Positions 1-10,566 of a stretch of DNA of 33,559 nt are shown in pieces. Under the pieces are notes generated by a model. The model was given only the letters and a program-made list of their open reading frames with translations, searched no databases and had not been told where the DNA came from. A program made the translations under genes and the position numbers. Source of the stretch: Desulfobacteraceae bacterium (lineage in GTDB: Bacteria > Desulfobacterota > Desulfobulbia > Desulfobulbales > Desulfobulbaceae); assembly GCA_011372855.1 (NCBI GenBank), contig DSAE01000120.1:1-33559 (forward strand), read 5' to 3'. Numbering within the stretch: the stretch's first letter is position 1; each line of letters begins with the position of its first letter.

Positions 1-269
1 AGCTTCCACAGGGGGCCTTTTCTGCTGTCGGTTTCCACCATATGGGCGAGCCTGTTCCAGATCTCCGCCCGACAGGATGCGGTACTCTGATCGAGAAGAT
101 CGGCACAGTTCCATTTCCCCGGATGACGGCAGTCGAGATAAACCAGGTACATCTCCTGGAAGAGGCGGTTGAGCTGGAAAAAATCGTCAATCAGCTGCCG
201 GACGAAAAAATTCTTGCGCTTCTCAAACCACCTGTTCCGGGGGCTCCCTGACGATTCGATGCCGGTCAT
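1..269 (-). CDS. Partial CDS (C-terminus off window), hypothetical protein starting [61 protein letters not shown]...; missing from the ORF track because it runs off the edge
   Basis: Minus strand is open from an ATG at 269 to the window edge (about 89 codons). The ATG overlaps the glgA stop (ATGA), typical of translational coupling. Confidence 0.7.
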   Translation of the reverse strand, partial: MTGIESSGSPRNRWFEKRKNFFVRQLIDDFFQLNRLFQEMYLVYLDCRHPGKWNCADLLDQSTASCRAEIWNRLAHMVETDSRKGPLWK

Positions 270-1933
270 TCTTCCCACCCCTGCGGCGCGGGATCACAGG
301 CCATCCGCACCGACTCCTCATATAAAGCCAGGTAGCGGTCCCTGACCCGGTCCCAGGTGTGGTGTTCCCGGATACGGTGAACCGCCTGCATCTGCATGCC
401 CTTTATCCGGTCCGGGTCCGTCCTGTACAGGGACAACGCCCTGCGGACCGCCTCGGTCATCGCCTCAACGGTATGGTCGGCATAGGAAAATCCCGTCTGA
501 TCGTCAATGACCTTCACCAGGCCGCCGACCGCGTGGACGATCGGCAGGTTGCCGAACAGCTGGGCGATGTAATCGGTCAGCCCGCATGGTTCATACTGGG
601 AAGGGATAAGAAAAAAATCGCCCGCCGCGTAGACCTGCAGGGCCAGGTCCTGATCGTATCCCTTGAGGAAGCAGACACGCCCTGTAAACTCTTTCCCCCC
701 CGCCAATGCGGCCAACCGCTCTTCGTGTTCCCGTCCGCCGCTGCCCAGCACCAGGAGGTGAAAATTTTTGTCGTCGACGAGGAACTGCTCCATGGTGTCG
801 ATCAGCAGGTCCACCCCCTTCTGGGCGGTCAGGCGGCCGATGAAGGTCAGCAGCGGCTCGTCCGGGTGCATTGCCAGGCGGCCGAGCTGGATGACCCGGG
901 ACCACTTTTTCCTGCCGCCCAGGGTACGGAGCAGGGTTTCCTTGCAGACCCGCTTGCCGTTCAGCCGGCCCCGGCCGGGATCAAATCCGGCGGCCAGCCC
1001 CAACTGTTTCCCCTTGGCCGCGTCGAAATCCCTGGGATTGATGCCGTCGGTGACCCCGGCCAGCTTGACCCCGCGGCGGAGGAGATGATGTCCCAACCAG
1101 CCGGTTCGGGCATCGTCCGCCGTTTCCTGCAGTTCACGGGCATACTGTTCGCTCACCGTGTTCATCACCGCGTAGCCGGAGGCGGCGATGAACGGATCGA
1201 AGGCGCCGCCGAGCAGGCAATCCCCCACCACTCTGTCCGGCAGGCCGGTGACGGCCCGGGCAAAGGGCAGGTCGGCGACATCCTGGTGGTAGCCGATGCC
1301 GGCGTTGTGGACGGTGACCACCGTCCCGGTATGGCGGAAGAAATGGCGGTATCCCTCCAGCTCGCGGATCATGGCCGGCAGGACCGCCGCATGACCGTCC
1401 TGGCAGTGGATGACGTCCGGCTTCTCACCCAGGATGCACATCAGGCCGAGGGCGGCCTTCTGGAGCAGAATGTTCATGGCGAAATAGTCCAGATGCCCCG
1501 CACCGCTGCGCTGCCAGGCATGGAGCTCCTCCTCGGCGGCAGTGTAGGTGTAGACCCCCATTTTTTCGGCAAACCGTTCCGCCTCGACGAGATAAATGGT
1601 CACTTTTTTCCTGACCGCCTGCCAGATCGATACTTCTTCCCGCCGCACCACATCGACATAGTCCATGTCAACAGCAAAGGTATTGATCGGTCCGGCCGTC
1701 CGCTTCTCCGGACACGATCCCATCAGTTCCAGTGGTGTGAAGCCCAGGGCCGGGGCATCCATGAAGCCGTAGCGCGGCAGGACCACCCGCACCGAACATC
1801 GCCCCACGGCCAGGCTTTCCGCCAACTGCCGGCAGACGTCCTTGACGCCGCCGGCGCCCGCCAGCCCGTCATATTCCCGGGAGACCATCCATACGGAGCG
1901 GATCCGGGATTTACTCACTCTTTCTGCTGCCAT
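266..1933 (-). CDS. glgA: Glycogen/starch synthase, GT5 family
   Basis: [23 protein letters not shown]-terminal motif and C-terminal [31 protein letters not shown]. Likely start is MAAERV (1933) rather than the 1993 ATG. Confidence 0.92.
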   Translation of the reverse strand: MAAERVSKSRIRSVWMVSREYDGLAGAGGVKDVCRQLAESLAVGRCSVRVVLPRYGFMDAPALGFTPLELMGSCPEKRTAGPINTFAVDMDYVDVVRREEVSIWQAVRKKVTIYLVEAERFAEKMGVYTYTAAEEELHAWQRSGAGHLDYFAMNILLQKAALGLMCILGEKPDVIHCQDGHAAVLPAMIRELEGYRHFFRHTGTVVTVHNAGIGYHQDVADLPFARAVTGLPDRVVGDCLLGGAFDPFIAASGYAVMNTVSEQYARELQETADDARTGWLGHHLLRRGVKLAGVTDGINPRDFDAAKGKQLGLAAGFDPGRGRLNGKRVCKETLLRTLGGRKKWSRVIQLGRLAMHPDEPLLTFIGRLTAQKGVDLLIDTMEQFLVDDKNFHLLVLGSGGREHEERLAALAGGKEFTGRVCFLKGYDQDLALQVYAAGDFFLIPSQYEPCGLTDYIAQLFGNLPIVHAVGGLVKVIDDQTGFSYADHTVEAMTEAVRRALSLYRTDPDRIKGMQMQAVHRIREHHTWDRVRDRYLALYEESVRMACDPAPQGWEE

Positions 1934-3023
1934 TGCTTTCCGTTGTCCTTCGTGTTTCCAGGAGCACCAGATGCCGGAGGAGATGATCGGCAAGGGTCAG
2001 GCGTACCATGGCCTCGCATACCGGAACGATGCGGGGTATAGCCGATATGTCGTGCCTGCCCCCGACCGTGATGGTCACCGGCTCGTTGCGGAGGTTGACG
2101 GTCTGCTGCTCCTTGCGGATGGAGGGAATCGGCTTGACCGCGACCCGCATGACCAGGTCGTCGCCGTTGGCGATCCCGGCCAGGATCCCCCCGGAATTAT
2201 TGCCGAGGAAGCCCGCCGGGGAAATCGGATCGTTGTTTTCCGAGCCAAGCATGTCCGCCGCCTGGAAGCCCGCGCCGATCTCCACCCCCTTGACCGCGCC
2301 GATGGACATCAGGGCGCGGGCCAGTTCGGCGTCCAGCTTGTCGAACACCGGCTCCCCCAGTCCCGGGAGGCAGGTTGCCCGGATCTCGACGATGCCCCCC
2401 AGGGAATCCCCCTGGGCGCGCACTTCCTGGATCCGCCCGGCCATTTTTTCCGCCGCCTCGTCGTCCGGGCAGAAAAAAGGATTCCGCTCCACCGCATCCA
2501 TGTCTCGCCGCCGGGCCCGCACTCCTCCCAGGGCGATGGTATAGCCGGTGACCGTGATGCCGTACAAATTGAGCAGACGGCCGGCCACCGCGCCCGCCGC
2601 GACCCGGGCCGCCGTCTCCCGGGCCGAGGCCCTGCCGCCGCCGCGGTAATCGCGGATCCCGTATTTGACCTGATAGGTCAGGTCGCCGTGGCCGGGGCGG
2701 AAGACGTCCTTGAGGTTGTCGTAAGATTCGGAGCGGGCATCCCGGTTGAAGATGACCAGGGAAATCGGAGTGCCGGTGGTCAGGTCGCAGGCGGCCCCCT
2801 CCGGACGGAACGTGCCGGACAGGACCTCCACCGCATCGGGCTCCCGGCGGGGGCTCTCCCCCCTGCCCTTGCCCGGTCTTCTCTTCTCCAGTTCCTGCTG
2901 AATGATATCCGTCGAGAGTTCAATGCCCGGGGGGCAGCCGTCAATGACGGCGCCGACGGCCCGGCCGTGTGATTCTCCCCAGGTTGTCACCCTGAACAGG
3001 GTGCCGAAGGTATTTCCCGCCAT
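1911..3023 (-). CDS. aroC: Chorismate synthase
   Basis: [87 protein letters not shown]. Confidence 0.97.
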   Translation of the reverse strand: MAGNTFGTLFRVTTWGESHGRAVGAVIDGCPPGIELSTDIIQQELEKRRPGKGRGESPRREPDAVEVLSGTFRPEGAACDLTTGTPISLVIFNRDARSESYDNLKDVFRPGHGDLTYQVKYGIRDYRGGGRASARETAARVAAGAVAGRLLNLYGITVTGYTIALGGVRARRRDMDAVERNPFFCPDDEAAEKMAGRIQEVRAQGDSLGGIVEIRATCLPGLGEPVFDKLDAELARALMSIGAVKGVEIGAGFQAADMLGSENNDPISPAGFLGNNSGGILAGIANGDDLVMRVAVKPIPSIRKEQQTVNLRNEPVTITVGGRHDISAIPRIVPVCEAMVRLTLADHLLRHLVLLETRRTTESNGSRKSE

Positions 3024-3025
3024 AA

Positions 3026-3613
3026 TCAGTCCCTTTCCCCGGTCCGCGCCACCATGTCCTTGATCAGAGATACCACTGTTTCCGGCGGCCGTCCAGTCGT
3101 ATCGATGACGACATCCGAACCCTGCCGGTAGAGCGGCTCCCGTTCGGCAAGCACCCTGTCGACTTCGGCCAGCATATCCCCGCCGGTCAGGGAAGGGCGC
3201 TGGGCCGCGCTCCTGCCGTCATCCTGCAGCCTTTGCCGGATGGTCGCGGCTTCGGCCCTCAGCCAGACCACCAGGCTGTTTTTGCGCAACTGCCGCCATT
3301 CTTCCCTGTGCATGATCGACCCGCCTCCGGTAGCGATCACCAGGCGGTGCCATCCGGCCAGCCGGACCAGCAGCCTCCGCTCCAGTTCCCGGAACGCGGG
3401 CCATCCATGGCGGCGAACATACTCTTCGATGCCGCACTGCATTTCGGCGGCCAGCTCCTCGTCGGTGTCAAGAAAGCGGTAACCGAGGGCCTGCGCCAGT
3501 TTTCGGCCGACGACCGACTTGCCGCTTGCCCTGAACCCGGTCAGCACGACCCGATCTGCCTGCTCCGCCCCTTTCCATGACCCGGCCCCTGCATCCGGAT
3601 TTTTTCCCACCAT
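3026..3613 (-). CDS. aroK: Shikimate kinase
   Basis: P-loop [37 protein letters not shown]. Adjacent to aroC. Confidence 0.93.
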   Translation of the reverse strand: MVGKNPDAGAGSWKGAEQADRVVLTGFRASGKSVVGRKLAQALGYRFLDTDEELAAEMQCGIEEYVRRHGWPAFRELERRLLVRLAGWHRLVIATGGGSIMHREEWRQLRKNSLVVWLRAEAATIRQRLQDDGRSAAQRPSLTGGDMLAEVDRVLAEREPLYRQGSDVVIDTTGRPPETVVSLIKDMVARTGERD

Positions 3614-3745
3614 ATAGAAACCGCTTCGTCAGTTCAAGCCTTAAGCGATCCATGAACTTTTTTCTTTTCTTTCCAGATTGATATACTTACAGTATCTTCC
3701 ATCTTCAGACAATGCAAAGAAGAAACCAGGAAGCCTTCCCCGAAA

Positions 3746-4684
3746 ATGGAATACAAGGATTATTACGCCATCCTCGGCGTCAAGCGTGACGCCACGCAGG
3801 ATGAAATAAAAAAGGCCTACCGGCGTCTCGCCCGCAAATACCACCCCGATGTTTCCAAGGAAGCCGATGCCGAATCCAAATTCAAGGATATCGGCGAAGC
3901 GTACGAGGTGCTCCGCGATCCGGAAAAAAAGGCCGCCTACGACAGGATCGGTTCGAACTGGAAGGCCGGCCAGGAATTCAAGCCGCCGCCGAACTGGGAC
4001 GCCGGATTCCAATTCAGCGGCGGCGGGTTCAGTGGAGCGGATTTCGGCGGGTTCAGCGACTTTTTTGAGGAGCTTTTCGGCCGCGGCCGGTTCACCGGTT
4101 CCCGGCAGCGTTCCACCGGCTTCCGGATGCAGGGCGAAAATCAATACGCCAAGATCGTCATCCGTCTGGAAGACGCCTATCACGGGTCGAAGCAGACCAT
4201 AACCCTTTCCCGGGCGGTGGTCGATCAGAACGGCCATGTCAGGACCGAACCCCATACCCTGCAGGTCACGATTCCCAAGGGCATTACCGAAGGGCAGCAT
4301 ATCCGGCTGGAGGGCCAGGGAATGCCGGGAATCGGGGGCGGGTCCAGCGGGGATCTCTATCTGGAGATCGCTTTTGCCGAGCACCCGCTTTTTCAGATCA
4401 AAGGGAGGGACATCTACTACACACTGCCGGTGACCCCCTGGGAGGCGGCCTTGGGCGCTACGGTGACCGTGCCCACCCTGGGGGGCAAGGTCGAGCTCAA
4501 GATCCCCCCCAATTCGCAGGGGGGAAGAAAACTGCGCCTGAAAGGACGCGGCCTGTCAACCGCCGCCAAAACCGGTGACCAGTACGTGACCCTGCGCATT
4601 GTTGTTCCCGAAGCCAAAACCGAGCAGCAGAAAAAACTGTATCGGGACATGGCCCGGCTTATGCCGGTGAATCCGAGAAAATAA
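3746..4684 (+). CDS. cbpA: DnaJ-family co-chaperone, CbpA-like
   Basis: J domain with HPD ([37 protein letters not shown]), G/F region, no Zn-finger, C-terminal peptide-binding domain. Confidence 0.92.
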   Translation: MEYKDYYAILGVKRDATQDEIKKAYRRLARKYHPDVSKEADAESKFKDIGEAYEVLRDPEKKAAYDRIGSNWKAGQEFKPPPNWDAGFQFSGGGFSGADFGGFSDFFEELFGRGRFTGSRQRSTGFRMQGENQYAKIVIRLEDAYHGSKQTITLSRAVVDQNGHVRTEPHTLQVTIPKGITEGQHIRLEGQGMPGIGGGSSGDLYLEIAFAEHPLFQIKGRDIYYTLPVTPWEAALGATVTVPTLGGKVELKIPPNSQGGRKLRLKGRGLSTAAKTGDQYVTLRIVVPEAKTEQQKKLYRDMARLMPVNPRK

Positions 4685-4700
4685 GCGCATACGCCCAATT

Positions 4701-5006
4701 ATGACCAATGAAATAATCATTCTCAACGGCACCATTCTGGACGAGGAAACCGAATTCAGCCTGGTCGAGATCTGCAGCATCTGCACCGTCCCGGCGGAGC
4801 TGGTGCGGGACATGATCGACGAGGGGCTGATCAATCCAAGGGGTTCGGAGCCGAGGTACTGGCGTTTCACCTCCCTGGAAATCCGCCGGATCAAGCGGAC
4901 CGTCCGGCTGCAGCGGGATCTGGGGATAAACCTTCCTGGTTGCGCCCTGGTCCTCGACCTCCTCGATGAACTGGAGGAACTGCGCCGGCTCAGCCGCTGC
5001 AGCTGA
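4701..5006 (+). CDS. cbpM: CbpM-like chaperone modulator (MerR-like fold)
   Basis: Small protein directly after cbpA: FSLVEICSICTVPAELVRDMIDEGLINPRG...YWRFTSLEIRRIKRTVRLQRDLGINLPGCALVLDLLDELE. Confidence 0.85.
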   Translation: MTNEIIILNGTILDEETEFSLVEICSICTVPAELVRDMIDEGLINPRGSEPRYWRFTSLEIRRIKRTVRLQRDLGINLPGCALVLDLLDELEELRRLSRCS

Positions 5007-5035
5007 TTGCGACTTCATCCTGCCGGGTCATCCCC

Positions 5036-6406
5036 ATGTTCCTCAATGCCTCCACCCTGCTCGTTCTCACGATCATCCTGTTCGGCGGACTGACCGTTTT
5101 GCTTGCCGCCCTGCTGCTTACGCTGCGCCGGGAGCATTCCCGCCGGCTTCAGCTGTCGGCCCGGGAGGAACTGCTGACCCGCGAAATCGCCGCCCTTGAG
5201 GCGACCTGCGATCGGCTCCGGGATGAACGGACCGAACTGTATGCCGAAAACCGCGACCTCTCCTCCAGATTCGCCGCCCTCCAAACGACCGTCGCCGAGG
5301 CGGGAAAACAGTCCGCCGATCACCGTGCCCTGCTCGAGAAGACCCGTGAACAGATGGAAAAGGAATTCGAGCTGCTGGCCGGCAGGATCCTCTCGGAAAA
5401 AGGCGCGGCCCTCACCAACAGGCATCAGGACGAACTCAACACCATACTGGCCCCTGTCCGCCAGCAGATCGCGGAATTCAGAATGAAGGTGGAGGATGTC
5501 TATGACCGGGAATCGAGGGACCGGGTCTCCCTCATCAAGGAGATCGAACATCTGAAACTCCTCAATCTCCGGATCAGCGAAGACGCAATCAATCTGACCA
5601 ACGCCCTCAAGGGGCAGAACAAGATGCAGGGCCTGTGGGGGGAACTGGTACTGGAGCGGCTGCTGGAGGACTCCGGTCTGACCCGCGGCCGGGAATTTGA
5701 CCTCCAGGTCTGCCTCAAGGACAATCGCGGCAAATCCCGCTTGCCGGATGCCGTTGTCCGGCTCCCCGGCGGCAGGCAGATCGTCATTGACGCCAAGGTT
5801 TCGCTGACGGCCTATGAAAAGGCGTGCCGAGCCGGGGAGGAGGACGAACGTCAAGGCTGCCTGCGGGGTCACCTCGATTCCCTGAAAAAACACATCGCGG
5901 GGCTGGCGGCCCGGGAATACCATCTCCTGGACGGCGTCAACGCGCCGGATTTTGTCGTTCTCTTTCTCCCGGCGGAGGGTGCGTTCCAAGCGGCGGTGAC
6001 CATGGAGCCCGCTCTGCTCACCCGCGCCATGGAGCAGAAAGTGATCCTCTCGTGCCCCTCGACCCTGCTGGCAATTCTGCGCACGATCAACCACATGTGG
6101 CGGCAGGACGAGCAGGCCCGCAACAGTTTAGCTATTGCCAAACAGGCGGGGAGTCTATATGATAAGTTCATCGGGTTCATTGAAGCATTTGAAGAAATCG
6201 GCGCCCGCCTGCACCAGAGTCACGAAGCCTGGAACAGGGCCAGAAATCGCCTGACCACCGGCAAGGGGAATCTCATCACCCGGGCCGAAGCGCTCAGGGA
6301 ACTGGGGGTGCAGAGCAGCAAAAACCTGCCCCGGTCCATATGCTCCGAGGAGGAAGGACGTTGCCCCGGTGCAACCAAGAAAGGAACTGACGGTACAGCC
6401 AACTAA
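5036..6406 (+). CDS. rmuC: DNA recombination protein RmuC
   Basis: N-terminal TM plus coiled coil, then LKGQNKMQGLWGELVLERLLEDSGLTRGREF and VIDAKVSLTAYEKA. Confidence 0.93.
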   Translation: MFLNASTLLVLTIILFGGLTVLLAALLLTLRREHSRRLQLSAREELLTREIAALEATCDRLRDERTELYAENRDLSSRFAALQTTVAEAGKQSADHRALLEKTREQMEKEFELLAGRILSEKGAALTNRHQDELNTILAPVRQQIAEFRMKVEDVYDRESRDRVSLIKEIEHLKLLNLRISEDAINLTNALKGQNKMQGLWGELVLERLLEDSGLTRGREFDLQVCLKDNRGKSRLPDAVVRLPGGRQIVIDAKVSLTAYEKACRAGEEDERQGCLRGHLDSLKKHIAGLAAREYHLLDGVNAPDFVVLFLPAEGAFQAAVTMEPALLTRAMEQKVILSCPSTLLAILRTINHMWRQDEQARNSLAIAKQAGSLYDKFIGFIEAFEEIGARLHQSHEAWNRARNRLTTGKGNLITRAEALRELGVQSSKNLPRSICSEEEGRCPGATKKGTDGTAN

Positions 6407-6423
6407 AAACCATGGAGGATGCT

Positions 6424-6873
6424 ATGAAACATTTTATTGTCGTCCCGCTCATAATCGCGTGTTTTTTCCTTGCTTCCTGCGCGGATATGCCGAAGAAAGG
6501 CCAGTACGGCGCAGTCGGCGGGGCAGCAGGCGGCGCCCTGCTCGGCCAGATCATCGGCCATAACACCGAGGCCACCCTGATCGGCGCCGCCATCGGCGGC
6601 CTGCTGGGTTACATTGTCGGCAACGAGATGGACAAATATGACCGCGAACAGCTGAACCATGTCTATGAGCGCGGTGTCTCCGGATCGTCGTCTTCGTGGA
6701 TCAATCCGGACAGCGGCAACCAGTACCGGGTGACCCCGCAGCCGGCCTACAGCGCCACCGGCAACCAGGTCTGCCGCAAGGCGGAGATCCAGGCCATCAT
6801 TGACGGAAAAACAGAAACCACCTATGCCACGGCCTGTCGCGACGAAAACGGAGTCTGGCAGGTCCAGCCGTAG
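6424..6873 (+). CDS. Glycine-zipper lipoprotein (17 kDa surface antigen / YMGG-like)
   Basis: Lipobox LASC after a signal peptide; GAVGGAAGGALLGQIIGHNTEATLIGAAIGGLLGYIVGNEMD glycine zipper. ATG at 6424 is preferred over 6412. Confidence 0.85.
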   Translation: MKHFIVVPLIIACFFLASCADMPKKGQYGAVGGAAGGALLGQIIGHNTEATLIGAAIGGLLGYIVGNEMDKYDREQLNHVYERGVSGSSSSWINPDSGNQYRVTPQPAYSATGNQVCRKAEIQAIIDGKTETTYATACRDENGVWQVQP

Positions 6874-6874
6874 C

Positions 6875-7282
6875 ATGACATCGGCGGCGGGGAAATTTCC
6901 CCTGTCCACCTCCAGCCGCATGGAGATGGTGGACATCACCGCCCAGGTCCAGGAGGCCGTTGCCGGCAGCGGTGTCGACAGCGGCCTCTGCACGGTATAC
7001 AGTCCCCATACCACCGCCGGCCTGACCATCAATGAAGGCGCCGACCCGGCGGTCCGGCAGGATCTGGTGGGCGTGCTGCGGCAAATGGTTCCGCTCGACT
7101 TCCCTTACCGCCACCAGGAAGGCAATTCCCCCGCGCACATGATGACGACCCTGACCGGCGGCAGCGTCACGGTGTTCATTGAATCGGGACGCCTCCGGCT
7201 CGGCACCTGGCAGCGCATCTTTTTCTGTGAGTTCGACGGCCCCAGGAATCGCACCGTCTGGTGGAAGATTCTCCAGGGATGA
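6875..7282 (+). CDS. YjbQ family protein (UPF0047)
   Basis: VYSPHTTAGLTINEGADPAVRQDL...YRHQEGNSPAHMMTTLTGGSVTVFIESGRLRLGTWQRIFFCEFDGPR. Start taken as the ATG right after the previous stop. Confidence 0.92.
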   Translation: MTSAAGKFPLSTSSRMEMVDITAQVQEAVAGSGVDSGLCTVYSPHTTAGLTINEGADPAVRQDLVGVLRQMVPLDFPYRHQEGNSPAHMMTTLTGGSVTVFIESGRLRLGTWQRIFFCEFDGPRNRTVWWKILQG

Positions 7283-7283
7283 C

Positions 7284-7532
7284 ATGCCTTCAGATCGCAC
7301 CGGCTCAGCCGACAATATCGTCTTCGGCCTGACCAGGGCGGAGGATGAAAGGTCGCTGGCGGCCTTTCTCCGGCTGTTCAGCGAGGATGAACTGCTGTCC
7401 ACGCTCATCCCCAGGATGAGCGACGATGAAATCCGCCGCGTCGTCCAACTGCTCACCGAGATCATGCGCAACCACCTGAGCGGTCAGGAATACCATTCCC
7501 TTTTCCTTGGCGGCCGCGACCACTCGCACTGA
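7284..7532 (+). CDS. Small conserved-looking hypothetical protein (82 aa)
   Basis: Starts 2 nt after the yjbQ stop; amphipathic helical sequence EDERSLAAFLRLFSEDELLSTLIPRMSDDEIRRVVQLLTEIMRNHLSGQEYHSLFL. Confidence 0.65.
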   Translation: MPSDRTGSADNIVFGLTRAEDERSLAAFLRLFSEDELLSTLIPRMSDDEIRRVVQLLTEIMRNHLSGQEYHSLFLGGRDHSH

Positions 7533-7555
7533 GCCGTCCGCGGAGAACCACCGGC

Positions 7556-9328
7556 ATGCCTCCCATTGACAACCTGCGCTCCTTTCTTGAGCTCCTCAAA
7601 AAGGAAGACGAGCTGCTCACCATCGACACCCCTGTCGATCCCTATCTGGAAATTGCCGAAATCCACCGCCGGGTCATCGCCCGCGGCGGGCCGGCCCTTC
7701 TGTTCACCCGCGTCAGGGATTCATCCTTTCCGGTCGTCACCAACCTGTTCGGCACCAACCGCCGCATCGAACTGGCCTTCGGCTCCCGGCCCCTCGATTT
7801 TGTCCGCCATCTGGTCGAACTCATCGAACACCTCATGCCCCCCTCCCTCGAGACCCTGTGGCGGGCACGGCCCCTGCTCAGCCAGGCCCTGAAAATCGGC
7901 ATGAACACCACGCGGCGGGCGCCCATCCTTGAATGCTGTCAGCGGCCGGCCCGGCTGACCACGCTGCCGATGCTCACCTCATGGCACAGCGACGGCGGCG
8001 CCTTCGTCACCCTGCCCCTGGTCTACACGGAACATCCCGACGGCAGCGGCCACAACCTCGGCATGTATCGCATCCAGCGCCATGATGACCAGACCACCGG
8101 CATTCACTGGCAGATTCACAAAGGCGGCGGCTATCACTACCATGCGGCTGAACGGCTCGGCCAGGCCCTGCCCCTGACCCTGTACATCGGCGGACCGCCG
8201 GCCCTGATGCTGGCCGCCATCGCCCCCCTGCCCGAGGATATCCCCGAACTCATGCTCGCCTCGCTCCTGCAGGGCAGCAGACTGGCGATGACCCCGGACC
8301 CCCTCGGCGGTCACCGGCTTGTCGCCCAAACCGAATTCGCGGTGAAAGGGATCGTGCCGCCCGGAATCAGGCGGCCGGAAGGACCGTTCGGCGACCACTA
8401 CGGGTACAACTCCCTGCAGCACGACTATCCGGTTTTTCAGGCCACCCACCTCTATCACCGAAAAGATGCCATTTACCCGGCCACGGTCGTCGGCCGCCCC
8501 CGGCAGGAGGATTTTTTCATCGGCGACTTTCTCCAGGACCTGCTGTCGCCGCTTTTTCCCCTGGTCATGAAGGGTGTGCGGCAGTTGAAGACCTACGGCG
8601 AAACAGGATTTCACTGCCTGGCTGCCGCCCGCGTGGCAAACCGCTATCCCCGGGAGGCCTTCGCCGCCGGTCTGCGCATTCTCGGCGAGGGTCAGCTGTC
8701 GTTGACCAAGTTTCTCATCGTCACCGACGGCGACCTCGACGCCGGGGACTTTCCCCGCCTGTGGGTCCATGTGCTGGAACGGGTGCAATGGGACGAAGAC
8801 CTGTTCATTTTCGCCAACGTCTCCCAGGACACCCTTGACTACACCGGCCCGTCGGTCAATAAAGGATCCAAGGCCATGCTCATGGGCCTCGGCGGGGACA
8901 AGCGGCGCGATCTGCTCCAGGAGTTCTCCGGCACCGTGCCCGACGGGTGCCGCCGGCCGACGGTCTTCCTTCCCGGCACCCTGGTTGTGGAAGGTGCGGA
9001 CTACGGCGGCGCCCCCGCTCTGGCTGAACAACTGGCCCGATGGCCCGGGCTCGGCGACTGGCAGGCGGTGCTCCTGGTTGATTCCGTCGGCGAGGCGACT
9101 TCCAGCCTGCAGGAGTTTCTCTGGACCTTCTTCACCCGGTTCGAACCGGCCGCCGACATTCACGGCGCCGCCCAGTCGGTCCGCCGTTTCCATGTCGGCC
9201 TCACCCCCCCGGTCGTTTTTGACTGCCGCATGAAGCCCTGGTACACCGAGGTGCTCGAAGTCGATCCGCAAACCAGGGCACTGGTGGACGGGAAATTCAA
9301 CGCAATGATTCCGTCCCGCTGGCGCTGA
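7556..9328 (+). CDS. UbiD family decarboxylase
   Basis: 590 aa: IHRRVIARGGPALLFTRV, NLGMYRIQRHDDQTTGIHWQIHKGGGYHYH, PEGPFGDHYGYNS. Confidence 0.93.
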   Translation: MPPIDNLRSFLELLKKEDELLTIDTPVDPYLEIAEIHRRVIARGGPALLFTRVRDSSFPVVTNLFGTNRRIELAFGSRPLDFVRHLVELIEHLMPPSLETLWRARPLLSQALKIGMNTTRRAPILECCQRPARLTTLPMLTSWHSDGGAFVTLPLVYTEHPDGSGHNLGMYRIQRHDDQTTGIHWQIHKGGGYHYHAAERLGQALPLTLYIGGPPALMLAAIAPLPEDIPELMLASLLQGSRLAMTPDPLGGHRLVAQTEFAVKGIVPPGIRRPEGPFGDHYGYNSLQHDYPVFQATHLYHRKDAIYPATVVGRPRQEDFFIGDFLQDLLSPLFPLVMKGVRQLKTYGETGFHCLAAARVANRYPREAFAAGLRILGEGQLSLTKFLIVTDGDLDAGDFPRLWVHVLERVQWDEDLFIFANVSQDTLDYTGPSVNKGSKAMLMGLGGDKRRDLLQEFSGTVPDGCRRPTVFLPGTLVVEGADYGGAPALAEQLARWPGLGDWQAVLLVDSVGEATSSLQEFLWTFFTRFEPAADIHGAAQSVRRFHVGLTPPVVFDCRMKPWYTEVLEVDPQTRALVDGKFNAMIPSRWR

Positions 9329-9329
9329 C

Positions 9330-10073
9330 ATGGAGGAGCGGCTGCAGAAGATCCTGGCCCGGGCCGGTGTCGCCTCGCGCCGCAAGGCCGAAGAATTGAT
9401 CCTCCAGGGCAGGATTGCCGTGGACGGCAGGGTGGTGACCGAGCTCGGCGCCAAAGCCGATCCCCACGCCGCCAAGATAACCATCGACGGCCGCCCGGTC
9501 GCCGCGGAAGAAAAAATATACCTGCTCCTCAACAAACCCGCCGGCTATGTCACCACCCTCGCCGACCCCCAGGGAAGACCCATCGTCACCGACCTGCTGA
9601 CCGGCATCCGGCAGCGGGTTTTCCCGGTCGGCCGGCTTGATTACGACACCGAAGGCGCCCTGATTCTGACCAATGACGGGCAGCTGGCCCATTTCATCCT
9701 CCACCCCGGTTACGAAGTCAACAAAACCTATTTCGCCGTGGTCAAGGGTTCTCCGTCAGAGGGCAACATCAACCTGCTGCGGGAAGGCATCGTTCTGGAC
9801 GGCCGGCAGACCTGGCCGGCCCTGGTCCGGGTGGTGGCCCGGAAAAAAGGGACAACATCCCTGGAGATAACGATTCACGAAGGAAGAAAAAGACAGGTGC
9901 GGCGAATGCTTTCGGAAATCGGCTACCCTGTCATCACCCTGAAAAGAACGGCGTACGGGAACCTCAAACTCGGCTCCCTGCCCCCGGGCTCGTACCGGCT
10001 CCTCACCAAAAAAGACCTGAAAAAAGTGTTTTCCGGTAAAATCCCCTTTACTTTCAAAAAATTACCTGATTAA
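9330..10073 (+). CDS. rluB: 23S rRNA pseudouridine synthase, RluB/RsuA family
   Basis: S4 domain (ERLQKILARAGVASRRKAEELI), YLLLNKPAGYVTTLADPQGRPIV, FPVGRLDYDTEGALILTNDG, IHEGRKRQVRRM. Confidence 0.93.
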   Translation: MEERLQKILARAGVASRRKAEELILQGRIAVDGRVVTELGAKADPHAAKITIDGRPVAAEEKIYLLLNKPAGYVTTLADPQGRPIVTDLLTGIRQRVFPVGRLDYDTEGALILTNDGQLAHFILHPGYEVNKTYFAVVKGSPSEGNINLLREGIVLDGRQTWPALVRVVARKKGTTSLEITIHEGRKRQVRRMLSEIGYPVITLKRTAYGNLKLGSLPPGSYRLLTKKDLKKVFSGKIPFTFKKLPD

Positions 10074-10110
10074 ATTTAAGTAGTTATCGAAGACGGCCCG
10101 CCCGTAAGTC

Positions 10111-10133
10111 AAAAAACCGGGCAGGCGCGCCCG
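10111..10133 (-). terminator. Intrinsic-terminator-like hairpin plus T6 on the minus strand, with no minus-strand gene upstream
   Basis: Minus-strand CGGGC-GCGCCT-GCCCG-GTTTTTT. Arms at 10118-10122 and 10129-10133, A-run at 10111-10116 on the plus strand. Confidence 0.5.
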
Positions 10134-10261
10134 CAAGGAGTTGCCGCCCTGATCCGTCAGCGGTTTCTGCGGGGCAGACCGGATGGCCGTCTTCACACGG
10201 ATGAGGTTCCATAACCGCCAATGGTATTGCTTTTGTGTGCGGCTCAACGGGAGAGAACAGC

Positions 10262-10561
10262 ATGAACAAATCTGAACTGATCGAAGCTCTGGCCGAAAAA
10301 ACCAGCCTGTCCATCCGCGAGGCAAGTTCCATTACCAACACCCTCATCGATACGATGAGCGATGCCCTGGCGCAGGGTGATTCCATCGAAATCCGCGGAT
10401 TCGGCAGTTTTGTGGTCAAGGAGTATGATTCCTACATCGGCCGCAACCCGAAAACCGGCGAAAAGATCAAGGTGGCCCCGAAAAAGCTTCCTTTTTTCAA
10501 GGTCGGCAAGGACCTCAGGGAAAAAGTGAACCAGCTGCGGAAAAAGAAAAGCGCGAAGTAA
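10262..10561 (+). CDS. HU/IHF-family DNA-binding protein (IHF-like)
   Basis: MNKSELIEALAEKTSLSIREASSITNTLIDTMSDALAQGDSIEIRGFGSFVVKEYDSYIGRNPKTGEKIKVAPKKLPFFKVGKDLREKVN. Confidence 0.95.
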   Translation: MNKSELIEALAEKTSLSIREASSITNTLIDTMSDALAQGDSIEIRGFGSFVVKEYDSYIGRNPKTGEKIKVAPKKLPFFKVGKDLREKVNQLRKKKSAK

Positions 10562-10566
10562 TTCCG

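Noticed and set aside
42-251. 69-aa plus-strand ORF at the window start
   Set aside because: Lies opposite the open minus-strand frame coupled to glgA, which is a better candidate.
359-2041. 560-aa plus-strand ORF antisense to glgA
   Set aside because: No recognisable motif; a GC-rich antisense frame shadowing a well-supported glgA on the minus strand.
1842-2972. 376-aa plus-strand ORF antisense to aroC
   Set aside because: Antisense shadow of chorismate synthase; no domain recognised.
7979-9535. 518-aa minus-strand ORF opposite the ubiD-like gene
   Set aside because: Same antisense shadow effect; the UbiD-like protein is clearly the real gene.
10089-10194. Resemblance of CCCUGAUCCGUCAGCG to the THI-box/TPP riboswitch core
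   Set aside because: Only a short partial match; other TPP core elements are missing and the downstream gene is IHF-like, so no riboswitch class is claimed.
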